A stretch of 64,000 nucleotides of DNA, taken from assembly GCA_051747385.1 (NCBI GenBank), contig JBNJGB010000032.1:9197-73196 (forward strand). The letters are read 5' to 3'. Origin of the DNA: JBNJGB01 sp051747385. GTDB taxonomy: Bacteria; Myxococcota_A; UBA9042; PHBI01; JACKFB01. The notes beneath the pieces are model-generated. The model was not told the DNA's origin. It saw nothing but the letters and a program-made list of their open reading frames with translations, and did not search any database. Made by a program: the position numbers and the translations under genes. Below, one piece after another: positions 24,686 to 32,332 of the stretch. How positions within the stretch are numbered: the stretch's first letter is position 1; each line of letters opens with the position of its first letter.

Positions 24686-27082
24686 ATGCAGACGACGACC
24701 ACGACCCTCCGGGCGCGCGGAGCCGCGCTGGCGGCACGACTCCGGGACCTGAACGCGCGCCTGGCCGGGCCGTCCCGGGCGACGACCGCCGACGCGCCCG
24801 ACGAGGCCGAGGCCCTCGCGACGCCCCGCCCCGCGCTGGACGCCCGCCTCGCGGAACCGGACCTCCTCCCGTTCTTCCGGGGCTTCACGCTCGATGAGGC
24901 CCGGCGCCTCGTCGACCGGATGACGCCATGGACCCTCTCGCGCGGGCTGGCCCTGTTCCGCGAGGGGCGCCCGGGAGGCAGCGCGTTCGTCAGCGCCCGC
25001 GGCGCCCTGGAGGTCAGCATTCGCCGCGGCGCGAGCCGGCACCAGCTCGCGGTCCTGGGCCCCGGGCGGATCTTCGGCGAGGTCTCCCTCCTCGACGGCG
25101 GACCCCGGACGGCCACCGTGACGGCCCGCGAGGACAGCGCCGTCCTGGAGCTTCGCCGGCAGGACCTGGACCGCCTGGTGGACGAGGACCCCGCCCTGGC
25201 CGCGAAGCTCCTGCGGGCCCTGGTGGAGACCGTGGCCGGCGCCCTGCGCGACGGCGACTCGGCGCTCGGGGATCCCGCGACCCAGCCCCGGCTCGCGCTG
25301 GCCGCGAGCACGCCTCCGGTCGGCCGGCCGCCGGCTCCTCGCGAGGAGCGCTTCGAGCGCGACGCCCTCGTGGAGCGCATCCGCGCCTCGGTCGTGGGGG
25401 ACGGCGAGGTGCTCCAAGGCCCGTTCGGGCCCTGCCGCATGGTCTATGCGGACTATACGGCCTCGGGGCGCTCCCTGGGCTTCATCGAGGACTTCATGCG
25501 GTCCGAGGTGATGCCCCTGTACGCCAACACCCACACCGAGGCCTCGGGCACCGGCCGGCAGACGACCCGCCTGCGCGAGGAGGCCCGCGGCGTCGTGCAC
25601 GACGCGGTGGGCGGAGGCCCCGACGACTGCGTGGTCTTCTGCGGCTCCGGCGCCACGGCGGCCATCGACAAGCTCCAGGGCCTGCTGGGCCTGAAGCTCC
25701 CGGAGGCCCTGGACCGGCGGCACGGGCTGTCGGCCCACATCCCGCCGGCGGAGCGCCCGGTGGTCTTCGTGGGGCCGTACGAGCACCACGCCAACGACGT
25801 GTCCTGGCGCATGACCGTGGCCGACGTGGTGATGATCCACGAGGCCCCGGACGGCCGCATCGACCTGGACGAGCTTCGCCGGGCGCTGGAGGAATACCGG
25901 GATCGCCCGTTCCGCATCGGCAGCTTCTCGGCGGCCAGCAACGTGACCGGCGTGCTCACGGACACGGTCGCCGTCACGCGCCTCCTCCACGAGCACGGCG
26001 CCCTGGCGTGCTGGGACTACGCGGCGGCGGGCCCCTACCTGCCCATCGAGGTGAACCCCGACGGCGATCCCCTCGCCGCCAAGGACGCGGTCTTCCTGTC
26101 CCCGCACAAGTTCGTGGGCGGGCCGGGGACGCCCGGGGTCCTGGTGGCGAAGCGGGCCCTGTTCGCCAACCGGGTGCCGGTGGTGCCGGCGGGCGGGACC
26201 GTCCGCTACGTCTCCCCCACCGACCAGGACTTCCTGGACGACCCCGTGCACCGGGAGGAGGGCGGCACGCCGGAGATCCTCGGGTCCATCCGCGCCGGCC
26301 TGGTCTTCCAGCTCAAGCAGGCGGTGGGGACCGAGACCATCGAGCGCCTCGAGCGCGGGCTCCTGCAGCGAGCCATGGCCCGGTGGCGCGACAATGACCG
26401 CATCTGGATCCTGGGCCCGGTGGATCGGCCGCGCCTGTCCATCGTGTCGTTCGTGGTCCGGCACGGGCTCGGCTACCTGCACTACAACTACGTCGTGTCG
26501 CTCCTGAGCGACCTCCTCGGCGTCCAGTCCCGTGGGGGCTGCTCCTGCGCGGGCCCGTACGGCCACAACCTCTTCGGGATCGGCCCCGACCTGTCCCGGC
26601 GCTATCAGTCGCAGATCGCCTGCGGCCACGAGGGGGTCAAGCCCGGCTGGGTCCGCGTGAACTTCAACTACTTCCTGAGCGAGGCGGTCTTCGAGTACCT
26701 CGTCGAGGCCGTCGACCTGGTGGCGCGGCACGGCTGGCGCCTCCTGCCGTTCTACCGCTTCGACCCGGAGACGGCTCAGTGGCGCCACGTGGACCAGGCC
26801 GCCTCCGACAGCCCCGTCGTGAGCCTCCGCGCGCTCCGGTACTCGGCGGGCGTCCTGGAGTACGCCTCCGACCGCGCCGAGGAGCCCGAGGCCGTGCTGC
26901 CGGGCTATCTGGACCGGGCGCGCCGCATCCTGGAGACCGCCGCGGACCGCCTGCCGCCCGAGCCCCCCGACGACGCGCACGTGGCGAGGGAGTTCGGGGA
27001 CCTCCGCTGGTTCGTGCTCCCCTCCGAGGCCTGGCGCGAGCTTCGCGACGGCGGAGGGGCGGGAGACTCGGGCGGCCGGTAG
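24686..27082 (+). CDS. cNMP-binding domain fused to class V aminotransferase (cysteine desulfurase-like)
   Basis: A 798-residue fusion. N-terminal (about 60-190): a Crp-type cyclic-nucleotide-binding domain with GRIFGEVSLLDGGPRTATVT, the phosphate-binding cassette. From about 210: a PLP-dependent fold-type I aminotransferase of the NifS/SufS/CsdA group: ADYTASGRSLGFIEDFM (substrate entry), NTHTEASGTGRQTTRLREEA, SASNVTGVLTDT, WDYAAAGPYLPI, and the PLP lysine in FLSPHKFVGGPGTPGVLVAK. A Cys-rich loop SRGGCSCAGPYGH (about 615) is in the region where desulfurases carry their catalytic cysteine. ATG at 24686 follows a GGGGG ribosome site. The fusion suggests that enzyme activity or partner binding responds to a nucleotide. 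The product's substrate is uncertain: desulfurase, or a related lyase. Confidence 0.8.
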   Translation: MQTTTTTLRARGAALAARLRDLNARLAGPSRATTADAPDEAEALATPRPALDARLAEPDLLPFFRGFTLDEARRLVDRMTPWTLSRGLALFREGRPGGSAFVSARGALEVSIRRGASRHQLAVLGPGRIFGEVSLLDGGPRTATVTAREDSAVLELRRQDLDRLVDEDPALAAKLLRALVETVAGALRDGDSALGDPATQPRLALAASTPPVGRPPAPREERFERDALVERIRASVVGDGEVLQGPFGPCRMVYADYTASGRSLGFIEDFMRSEVMPLYANTHTEASGTGRQTTRLREEARGVVHDAVGGGPDDCVVFCGSGATAAIDKLQGLLGLKLPEALDRRHGLSAHIPPAERPVVFVGPYEHHANDVSWRMTVADVVMIHEAPDGRIDLDELRRALEEYRDRPFRIGSFSAASNVTGVLTDTVAVTRLLHEHGALACWDYAAAGPYLPIEVNPDGDPLAAKDAVFLSPHKFVGGPGTPGVLVAKRALFANRVPVVPAGGTVRYVSPTDQDFLDDPVHREEGGTPEILGSIRAGLVFQLKQAVGTETIERLERGLLQRAMARWRDNDRIWILGPVDRPRLSIVSFVVRHGLGYLHYNYVVSLLSDLLGVQSRGGCSCAGPYGHNLFGIGPDLSRRYQSQIACGHEGVKPGWVRVNFNYFLSEAVFEYLVEAVDLVARHGWRLLPFYRFDPETAQWRHVDQAASDSPVVSLRALRYSAGVLEYASDRAEEPEAVLPGYLDRARRILETAADRLPPEPPDDAHVAREFGDLRWFVLPSEAWRELRDGGGAGDSGGR

Positions 27083-27181
27083 CGTGAAGTGCGCGCCGGG
27101 GTTTTTCTCGTAACACTTCGACGCGGTGATGGCTCTCCCCTCTGAACGTGGTGCGCCCGCACCCCAAGCGAATGGAGCTCC

Positions 27182-27274
27182 ATGGACCTCGAGACCCTGG
27201 GATTCCTCGGCTTCCTCTTCGTCTGGATCCTGCTCCAGGCGGTGATCCTGCCGAAGATGGGTGTCCCGACCTGA
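27182..27274 (+). CDS. 30-residue single-pass membrane peptide, possible selenoprotein start
   Basis: ATG at 27182 with GGAG 4 bases upstream encodes MDLETLGFLGFLFVWILLQA then VILPKMGVPT, followed by TGA at 27272-27274. It has one membrane helix with a short basic/polar tail. I believe small membrane proteins ending in a G-V/I-x-T-Cys stretch exist in deltaproteobacteria, which would put Cys or selenocysteine at the TGA. A stem-loop follows 17 bases later (27292-27308). If the TGA is read as selenocysteine, the frame continues to a TGA at 27389-27391 that overlaps the next gene's ATG (TGATG). Either a 30-residue peptide or a 69-residue selenoprotein. Real gene status is supported by the ribosome site and composition only. 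Confidence 0.5.
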   Translation: MDLETLGFLGFLFVWILLQAVILPKMGVPT

Positions 27275-27291
27275 ACGTCGCCGAACGCATG

Positions 27292-27308
27292 CACGCCCGG
27301 CGGGCGTG
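27292..27308 (+). other. Hairpin downstream of in-frame TGA, SECIS-like
   Basis: CACGCCC-GGC-GGGCGTG forms a 7-bp stem with a 3-base apical loop that starts with GG. The loop lies 24 bases after the TGA, within the 16-37 base range and G-in-loop rule described for bacterial SECIS elements. In GC-rich DNA such hairpins also arise by chance, and no T-run follows, so it is not an obvious terminator. Confidence 0.4.
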
Positions 27309-27390
27309 ACCGAAAGAGGCGACGCAGCGGAGAGACCGACCACCAGGGGCGCGAAGACGCCCCCGAGAGACGGGCGGAGGGAGACGCCTG

Positions 27391-27594
27391 ATGCGGATGT
27401 ACGACTTCGAGTGCGAGTCCTGTGGACATCGCTTCGAGGAGCTGGTCCGGGGCACCCCGGACGGCTCGGAGATGCGATGCCCCGCCTGCGAGCACGTCGG
27501 TGCCCGCAAGCTCATCACCGGCTTCTCGGTGGGGCAGAGCCGCGGCAGCGCCCCGGCGCCGAGCGCCGGACCCGGCTGCTCCGGCTTCACCTGA
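27391..27594 (+). CDS. FmdB-family zinc-ribbon protein
   Basis: A 67-residue protein starting MRMYDFECESCGHRFEELVR, with two CxxC knuckles: CESC (about 9-12) and CPAC (about 30-33), as in the FmdB/CxxC_CxxC_SSSS regulatory-protein family. The tail (SAPAPSAGPGCSGFT) is short and low complexity, with one extra Cys. Family members bind zinc; most have no known job. ATG at 27391 has GGAGG 10 to 14 bases upstream and overlaps the stop of the possible extended reading of the previous gene. A hairpin GGGTGG-CGTGA-CCACCC at 27607-27623 just after the stop may end transcription. Confidence 0.8.
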   Translation: MRMYDFECESCGHRFEELVRGTPDGSEMRCPACEHVGARKLITGFSVGQSRGSAPAPSAGPGCSGFT

Positions 27595-27606
27595 GGATTC
27601 TGACCC

Positions 27607-27623
27607 GGGTGGCGTGACCACCC
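27607..27623 (+). terminator. Weak terminator-like hairpin after FmdB gene
   Basis: GGGTGG-CGTGA-CCACCC, a 6-bp stem with a 5-base loop, 12 bases after the FmdB stop. No T-run follows, so Rho-independent function is doubtful. Confidence 0.3.
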
Positions 27624-27630
27624 GCCAAGG

Positions 27631-27804
27631 TCAATACGTGTCGCCCTCGCAGCCTCCCGAGTCGACTGCGGGGGCGTCGTCCGTCGTGTCCCCTTCGCAG
27701 CCGCCGCTGTCAGAGGCGTCCGTGTCCGACCGCAGCCCCTCGGAAGCCGGGTGACCTTGTTGACAGCCCCGCCGGGCCGCGATAGCGCCGCGCCATGGAA
27801 ACAC
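27631..27804 (-). CDS. Doubtful small acidic ORF with two SGGCEGDT motifs
   Basis: An open frame on the minus strand (GTG at 27804, 57 codons) ending SDSGGCEGDT ... DSGGCEGDTY. The C-terminal 30 residues hold a twofold repeat and an acidic composition like the exported proteins of this genome. There is no good ribosome site, and the start lies inside the divergent lipoprotein gene, so the real start may be elsewhere or the frame may not be translated. Listed because the doubled motif is the only structure in this 200-base gap. Confidence 0.2.
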   Translation of the reverse strand: MFPWRGAIAARRGCQQGHPASEGLRSDTDASDSGGCEGDTTDDAPAVDSGGCEGDTY

Positions 27805-29873
27805 GTCTACGTCGCCAGGTGTCCGCGCTCGCCCTCCTGCTCGTCGTCTCGGCCGTCGGAGGCTGCGCCACGACGGCGGCCGAGCGGTGCGCGAGCGGGC
27901 CGGAGCCCGTCGAGGTCCCGGGGGAGATGACGGCGGATCCGCGCCCGCCGGAGGCCTGGCTCCGGCCGGACGACGCGGCGCTCCGCCTGAAGCTGGACCC
28001 GCGGGGCTGGACGCCCCTGGCCCGGGCCGTCGCGGAGGTGATCGACGGCATGGAGGCCCAGGCCCTGCCGCCGGCGACGGCCCTCCTCGGGCAGGTCGTC
28101 CCGCCGGGGCCCGCGCTGGAGTCCGTGGACCTGGAGCGTCCCTCGTGGCTGGTCCTGTCCGCGCGCGGCGACCGCCTGTTCCGGACCTGCCTCGGGGCCG
28201 GGCTGCCGTGCACCCGGGACGCGTACGAGATCCCGCTGTACGCCCGCCTGCTCCTGCCCAGCCGGGACCCGGCGGCGCTCGCGACCGCCCTCCGGGAGAC
28301 GCTCGGCCGGGCCTCGCGGGTCGTGCGGCACCGCGACTTCGTCCGCGTCGAGCTCGCCGTGGGCGTGCAGGGGGAGAGCGAGCCCGTGGCCGCCGACCTC
28401 GACGCCAGGGCGGCCGGCCGGCGGGACCGCGGGTCGGAGGCGCCGGACACCCCCGCGCTCCGTGCGTTCCGGGGACACGACGGCCTCTTGGCGATCCACG
28501 GGGACCTGGGCCGGGTCCTGGGTCTGGCCCAGCACGTGGGGGCGCGCGCGCTCGCTCCGTCGCTCGCACGCGTGGACCCGTCGAGGGCGGTCGGCGCGCT
28601 GGCGCAGGGGACCTGGATCCTGAACCTGGCGACCTCCCTGGACGAGCCCGAGCGCGCCGAGGTCCGCGACGCGGCGTTGCTCCTCGGCCTCGCCGACGGG
28701 GCCCCGGCGCTGGATCTGGTCGGCACCCGGACCCCGTTCGGCCGCCGCCTGCTCGAGGCGGCGCGCTTCGCCCCCGAGATGACGCCGTCGCGTGTGGAAG
28801 AGCCCGTGTTCACGCTGGACTGGGCGATGGATCCCGAGGCCGTGCGCGAGGCGGACGGGATCCCCGAGTGGCTCGACGAGGGGCCCGAGTCCCTGCGCTC
28901 GCTGGTCCGTCCCCTCGGCGTGTGGCTCCTCGCGGGCGTGGCGCGCCACCCCGTGGGGGTCGTCGGAGGCCTGCTGGCGCCGCCCATGGCCGGGCGGGAC
29001 GACTCCGAGCCGCCGACGCTCCTGGCCCTCCGCATCCGAGCGGAGCCGCGCCCGGAGGTGACGCCCGAGGAGGAGGTCCTGCTCCGGGGCGGGGCCGCGC
29101 TCCTCTTCCCGCGGACGGAGCGCACGACCGGCCTGCTGACCATGCTCCGCATGCGGGTGGGGACCGACGACCGCTACGCCATGGACGTCCGGGACCGGGG
29201 CGACCGGGTCGAGGTGCTGGTCAGCTACGGCGCCGCGATCGAGGAGGTCTTCAGAGACGAGGCCACCGGGGTGGACTGGAGCACGCAGGGGGCCCGCATG
29301 GACCTGGCGCGCCTGATGGAGCGGGCCGAGTTCCTGAAGCGCCTCCTCTGGCAGATCCGGCCGATCCTCCCGATCCCGGTCGACGCCGGCGTGCCGCCGT
29401 GGCTGCCGCGAGCGCCGCTCGTCCTCACCCTGGGCGCCGGGGAGGACGTGTCCGGACTCCGCCTCGCCCTCGGGCGGGACCCGGGGGGACCGCCGATGCC
29501 CGCCGGGGGAGACGCCTCGGTGCAGCCCGCCCCGACGTGCCTGGACCTCCTGTTCCGCGACCTGGCTCCCATCGTGGACGCCGCGGCCCACGGGCGGCGG
29601 AGCGCCTCGGTCCTTCGGGTCGGCCTGGACGGCGTCCGCGCGACCCTGGAGGAGCGGGTCGCAGGATGCGCCGGGCCGGACGCCGCGCTCGCCCGCCTCG
29701 CCGTGGCCCACGTGGACTGGCTCCGAGCCCGGCTGGCCGACGAGGCCGGACAGCGGGACGAGGCGGACGCGCTGGACGAGCAGGCGTGCGAGGCGGGCCA
29801 CTGCCCCGCGTGCCTGGATCCCCGCGGCGCCTGGCTGGGGGCCCGCCCGGCGGAGGCCGACGCCGCCCGGTGA
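27795..29873 (+). CDS. Large lipoprotein of unknown function
   Basis: A 692-residue lipoprotein with lipobox SAVGGC at about residues 19-24. No domain is recognised. Features: a Glu/Pro-rich N-terminus (EMTADPRPPEAWLRPDDAAL), a region around 110-200 with LVLSARGDRLFRTCLGAG and repeated Arg/Leu helices, a central part with WILNLATSLDEPERAEVRDA, a strand-rich segment about 410-480 (TTGLLTMLRMRVGTDDRYAM), and a C-terminal helical pair with four Cys (CEAGHCPAC) that could bind metal or form disulfides. Some segments resemble the large export-substrate-binding lipoproteins of myxobacteria, but I would not assign a family. Stands alone between the FmdB gene and the ACT-domain gene. Confidence 0.75.
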   Translation: METRLRRQVSALALLLVVSAVGGCATTAAERCASGPEPVEVPGEMTADPRPPEAWLRPDDAALRLKLDPRGWTPLARAVAEVIDGMEAQALPPATALLGQVVPPGPALESVDLERPSWLVLSARGDRLFRTCLGAGLPCTRDAYEIPLYARLLLPSRDPAALATALRETLGRASRVVRHRDFVRVELAVGVQGESEPVAADLDARAAGRRDRGSEAPDTPALRAFRGHDGLLAIHGDLGRVLGLAQHVGARALAPSLARVDPSRAVGALAQGTWILNLATSLDEPERAEVRDAALLLGLADGAPALDLVGTRTPFGRRLLEAARFAPEMTPSRVEEPVFTLDWAMDPEAVREADGIPEWLDEGPESLRSLVRPLGVWLLAGVARHPVGVVGGLLAPPMAGRDDSEPPTLLALRIRAEPRPEVTPEEEVLLRGGAALLFPRTERTTGLLTMLRMRVGTDDRYAMDVRDRGDRVEVLVSYGAAIEEVFRDEATGVDWSTQGARMDLARLMERAEFLKRLLWQIRPILPIPVDAGVPPWLPRAPLVLTLGAGEDVSGLRLALGRDPGGPPMPAGGDASVQPAPTCLDLLFRDLAPIVDAAAHGRRSASVLRVGLDGVRATLEERVAGCAGPDAALARLAVAHVDWLRARLADEAGQRDEADALDEQACEAGHCPACLDPRGAWLGARPAEADAAR

Positions 29874-29922
29874 TCCGGCGCCGGGGCTTCGTGATATGCT
29901 GGAGGCCATCCAGGAGGCGCCC

Positions 29923-30456
29923 ATGAAGACTTCGCTCGTGCTCACCGTGGTGGGCCCGGATCAGCCGGGTCTCGTCGAGGCCATCTCCCGCGCCGTCGCG
30001 GATCACGGCGGCAACTGGGAGGCCAGCCGCATGGGCCGCCTGGGCGGGCAGTTCGCCGGCATGGTCCAGGTGGGCACGGACGAGGCCGGGGCCGAGGCCC
30101 TCGCGGAGGCCCTCCTGGGGCTGGAGGCGCGCGGGCTGCACGTCGTGGTCGTGGGGAAGGGCGAGGAGGAGCGCGCCGCGGACCTCGTGCCGCTCCGGCT
30201 GGACCTCGTGGGCACCGATCGGCCCGGCATCCTCCGGGAGATCTCGGCCGTGCTCGCCTCCCGGCACGTGAACGTCGACGAGCTGGAGACGGAGTGCACC
30301 AGCGCCCCCATGTCCGGGGAGGCGCTCTTCCGCATGTCCGCCGCGCTGCGCGCTCCGCGCGACGTGGCCCTGGCCGACCTCACGGAGCGGCTGGAGGCCC
30401 TCGCCAACGACCTCATGGTGGACGTGACCCTGGCCCCGGAGGGCGAGGAGGCGTGA
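29923..30456 (+). CDS. GcvR-like protein with two ACT domains
   Basis: A 177-residue cytoplasmic protein. Two ACT domains: the first (about 3-75) opens SLVLTVVGPDQPGLVEAISR, the second (about 88-170) opens LRLDLVGTDRPGILREISAV then LASRHVNVDELETEC. The DRPG and DQPG loops are where ACT domains bind amino acids. The pattern matches the glycine-cleavage-system transcriptional repressor GcvR and its uncharacterised relatives, which act through protein partners, not DNA. Start at 29923 has GGAGG 5 bases upstream; an in-frame ATG at 29896 has no ribosome site. The next gene begins within its stop (GTGA), so the two are coupled. Confidence 0.82.
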   Translation: MKTSLVLTVVGPDQPGLVEAISRAVADHGGNWEASRMGRLGGQFAGMVQVGTDEAGAEALAEALLGLEARGLHVVVVGKGEEERAADLVPLRLDLVGTDRPGILREISAVLASRHVNVDELETECTSAPMSGEALFRMSAALRAPRDVALADLTERLEALANDLMVDVTLAPEGEEA

Positions 30457-31565
30457 GCGACACCGCGGAGGAGACGACCGTGACGGGGGACGGGTTCGAG
30501 GAGGTGCCGCTGCGGCCGCACTTCTTCATGGCGTCCGCCTTCTTCCCGATGCCCGTGCTCCTGGCGAGCACCCGCGACGAGGAGGGCCGCACCAACCTGG
30601 CGCCGTACAGCATCTGCTTCCCGGAGCCGTCCCTGGGCGACGACGCCATGGTCCTGTCGTGCCGGCCGGACAGCAACACCGCGCGCAACATCCGCCGCTC
30701 CGGGCGCGTGGCCCTGAACTTCATCCCCGACGCGCCCCACTTCATCGAGAACCTGAAGGAGCTGGGCATCCCGGGGGCGACCCCGAAGAAGATGGGGCGC
30801 AGCATCTTCCGGCTGGCCCCGTCCGACCGGCCGGCGGAGGGCGGGGAGGACGCGCCGGACCTGGTGGACGACGCCGTGCAGGTGTTCGAGTGCACCTGGG
30901 ACCGGGAGCACACCGTCGAGACGGCCCACGAGGACCTCCACTTCGTCCTGCGGGTGGAGCGCATCCTCCTCAAGGCGCGCTGGCGGAGGGCCCTGGAGTC
31001 GGGGGAGGGGGTCCCGCGCCTGCCCGTGGACTACGGCTTCCGCGCGCCCACGTCGACGTGGCTGTCGCGGCCCATGACGCGCTATCAGACGCCGCGGCTG
31101 CGTCCAAAGTTCGAGCTGACCGTCCCCTACGCGCCGGACTCCGTCGTGCGGCGCTTCCGGCGGGCCCTGACGGCCCCCAACACCCCGGTCGTGGGAAACG
31201 CGGCCATGGAGCACGTCCAGCTCTTCGTCCCGGAGCGCGAGCGGACCTTCTGGTCGCCTCACGTCGACCTGATGCTGGCCGAGGACCCGGAGGGCGCGCG
31301 CCTGTTCGGCCGCATCGGGCCGCACCCCAGCGTGTGGACCCTGTTCGTGGCCCTCCACGCCGTCGTCGGCTTCACGGGGCTGGGCGGCCTCATGTTCGGC
31401 CTGTCCCAGCTGGTCTCCAAGGAGCCGGCGTGGGCCCTCTGGGTGGTCCCGGCGGCCCTGGCCCTGCACGTCTTCATCGCCGGCGCCGCCTTCATCGGCC
31501 AGGGCCTCGGCGCCGACCAGATCCACCGCCTCCGCGTCTTCATCGAGGACACCCTCGCCACCTAG
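30453..31565 (+). CDS. Flavin reductase-like domain fused to a two-helix membrane domain
   Basis: A 370-residue protein starting at GTG 30453, overlapping the ACT gene stop. Residues about 15-195 form a flavin reductase-like FMN-binding split barrel: MASAFFPMPVLLASTRDEEG, RTNLAPYSICFPEPS, SCRPDSNTARNIRRSGRVAL, and a C-terminal strand LHFVLRVERILLKARW. Residues 205-370 are a separate module: RPKFELTVPYAPDSVVRRFR, RERTFWSPHVDLMLAEDPEG, then RIGPHPSVWTLFVALHAVVG and FGLSQLVSKEPAWALWVVPA as two membrane helices. The second module occurs elsewhere as a stand-alone conserved protein, as far as I recall. It may anchor a flavoprotein at the membrane. Its TAG stop is followed one base later by a dispersed 31-bp repeat. 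Confidence 0.78.
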   Translation: MSDTAEETTVTGDGFEEVPLRPHFFMASAFFPMPVLLASTRDEEGRTNLAPYSICFPEPSLGDDAMVLSCRPDSNTARNIRRSGRVALNFIPDAPHFIENLKELGIPGATPKKMGRSIFRLAPSDRPAEGGEDAPDLVDDAVQVFECTWDREHTVETAHEDLHFVLRVERILLKARWRRALESGEGVPRLPVDYGFRAPTSTWLSRPMTRYQTPRLRPKFELTVPYAPDSVVRRFRRALTAPNTPVVGNAAMEHVQLFVPERERTFWSPHVDLMLAEDPEGARLFGRIGPHPSVWTLFVALHAVVGFTGLGGLMFGLSQLVSKEPAWALWVVPAALALHVFIAGAAFIGQGLGADQIHRLRVFIEDTLAT

Positions 31566-31566
31566 G

Positions 31567-31597
31567 TGGGGTCAAACCTACTCATTTCTCACTTTTC
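31567..31597 (+). repeat. 31-bp dispersed repeat, copy A
   Basis: Begins TGGGGTCAAACCTACTCA and ends in CTCACTTTTC; it sits one base after the TAG stop of the flavin reductase fusion. A nearly identical copy (one difference) lies inverted at 36989-37019, directly after the TAG stop of another gene. This AT-richer sequence stands out from its surroundings. It resembles the REP-like extragenic repeats linked to RAYT/IS200-type transposases, which I infer from its form alone. Confidence 0.8.
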
Positions 31598-31677
31598 CCT
31601 CGGCGCCCAGCCCCGTCGCGCATCTGATCTGTAACGGTTCGCCGCCCTGTCGGCTCACAGGGGCAGGAGGACGTGAC

Positions 31678-32325
31678 ATGCAGATGAAGCTCTATCAGCG
31701 AGAAGGATGCCCCCACGGCGGCAGGGTCCGCCGGTTCCTCACGGATCGGGGCGTGGACTACGAGATCGTCAACGTGCCCAAGCTCGGCTCGGAGCGCCGG
31801 GAGGTGTTGGCGCTCGGCGTCGACAAGCCCGAGGTCCCGGTCCTGGTGGACGGGGACACGGTGATTCAGGGCAGCGACGAGATCCTGGCCCACCTGGAGT
31901 CCAAGCTCCCCGACCCGGGCTTCGGCGACCCGGCCTACGGGCTGACCCGCGAGCTGCCGAACCTGTCCTACGGGGACGCCGTCGCGGCGGTGAAGGAGGC
32001 CCTGGCGACGGAGGGCTTCGGGGTGCAGACCGAGGTCGACGTGCGCGCGACCCTCGAGGAGAAGCTGGGCGAGGAGACGCGGCCCTACCTCATCCTCGGC
32101 GTCTGCAACCCGAAGCTGGCCCACCAGGCCCTGAGCGGCGAGCCGGGCATCGGCCTCTTCCTGCCCTGCAACGTCGTGGTCGCCGAGCAGCCCGACGGCC
32201 ACGCGGTGGTCTCCACCATCGACCCGGCGAAGATGTTCACCCTCATCGGCCGCCCCGAGGTCGAGCCCATCGCGAGGGAGGTCGGCCAGCGCCTCCGCAA
32301 CGTGCTGGCGGCGCTCCCCGCGTAG
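31678..32325 (+). CDS. Glutaredoxin-like domain fused to DUF302
   Basis: A 215-residue protein. Residues 1-80 are a glutaredoxin-fold domain: MKLYQREGCPHGGRVRRFLT, VDYEIVNVPKL, PEVPVLVDGDTVIQGSDEIL (cis-Pro and GSDEI typical of Grx). The active site is C-P-H-G, so only the N-terminal Cys remains, a monothiol form. Residues 95-200 are DUF302: NLSYGDAVAAVKEALATEGF, PYLILGVCNPKLAHQALSGE, PGIGLFLPCNVVVAEQ, DPAKMF. DUF302 proteins are often found with thiol/heavy-metal or redox functions, but the fold's role is unsettled. A repeat and a leader of 112 bases separate it from the gene upstream. Confidence 0.87.
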   Translation: MQMKLYQREGCPHGGRVRRFLTDRGVDYEIVNVPKLGSERREVLALGVDKPEVPVLVDGDTVIQGSDEILAHLESKLPDPGFGDPAYGLTRELPNLSYGDAVAAVKEALATEGFGVQTEVDVRATLEEKLGEETRPYLILGVCNPKLAHQALSGEPGIGLFLPCNVVVAEQPDGHAVVSTIDPAKMFTLIGRPEVEPIAREVGQRLRNVLAALPA

Positions 32326-32332
32326 GCCCGCG

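Noticed and set aside
27292..27308. Hairpin as a Rho-independent terminator
   Set aside because: The stem is good but no T-run follows on the plus strand, and the next gene begins about 80 bases later in the same direction, so termination here is unlikely to be its main role.
22247..27343. Very long minus-strand open frame through resB and beyond
   Set aside because: The region from about 24311 to 27343 in this frame is antisense to the cNMP-aminotransferase gene. High GC content removes stops; only the resB part (to 24310) has family homology and a start.
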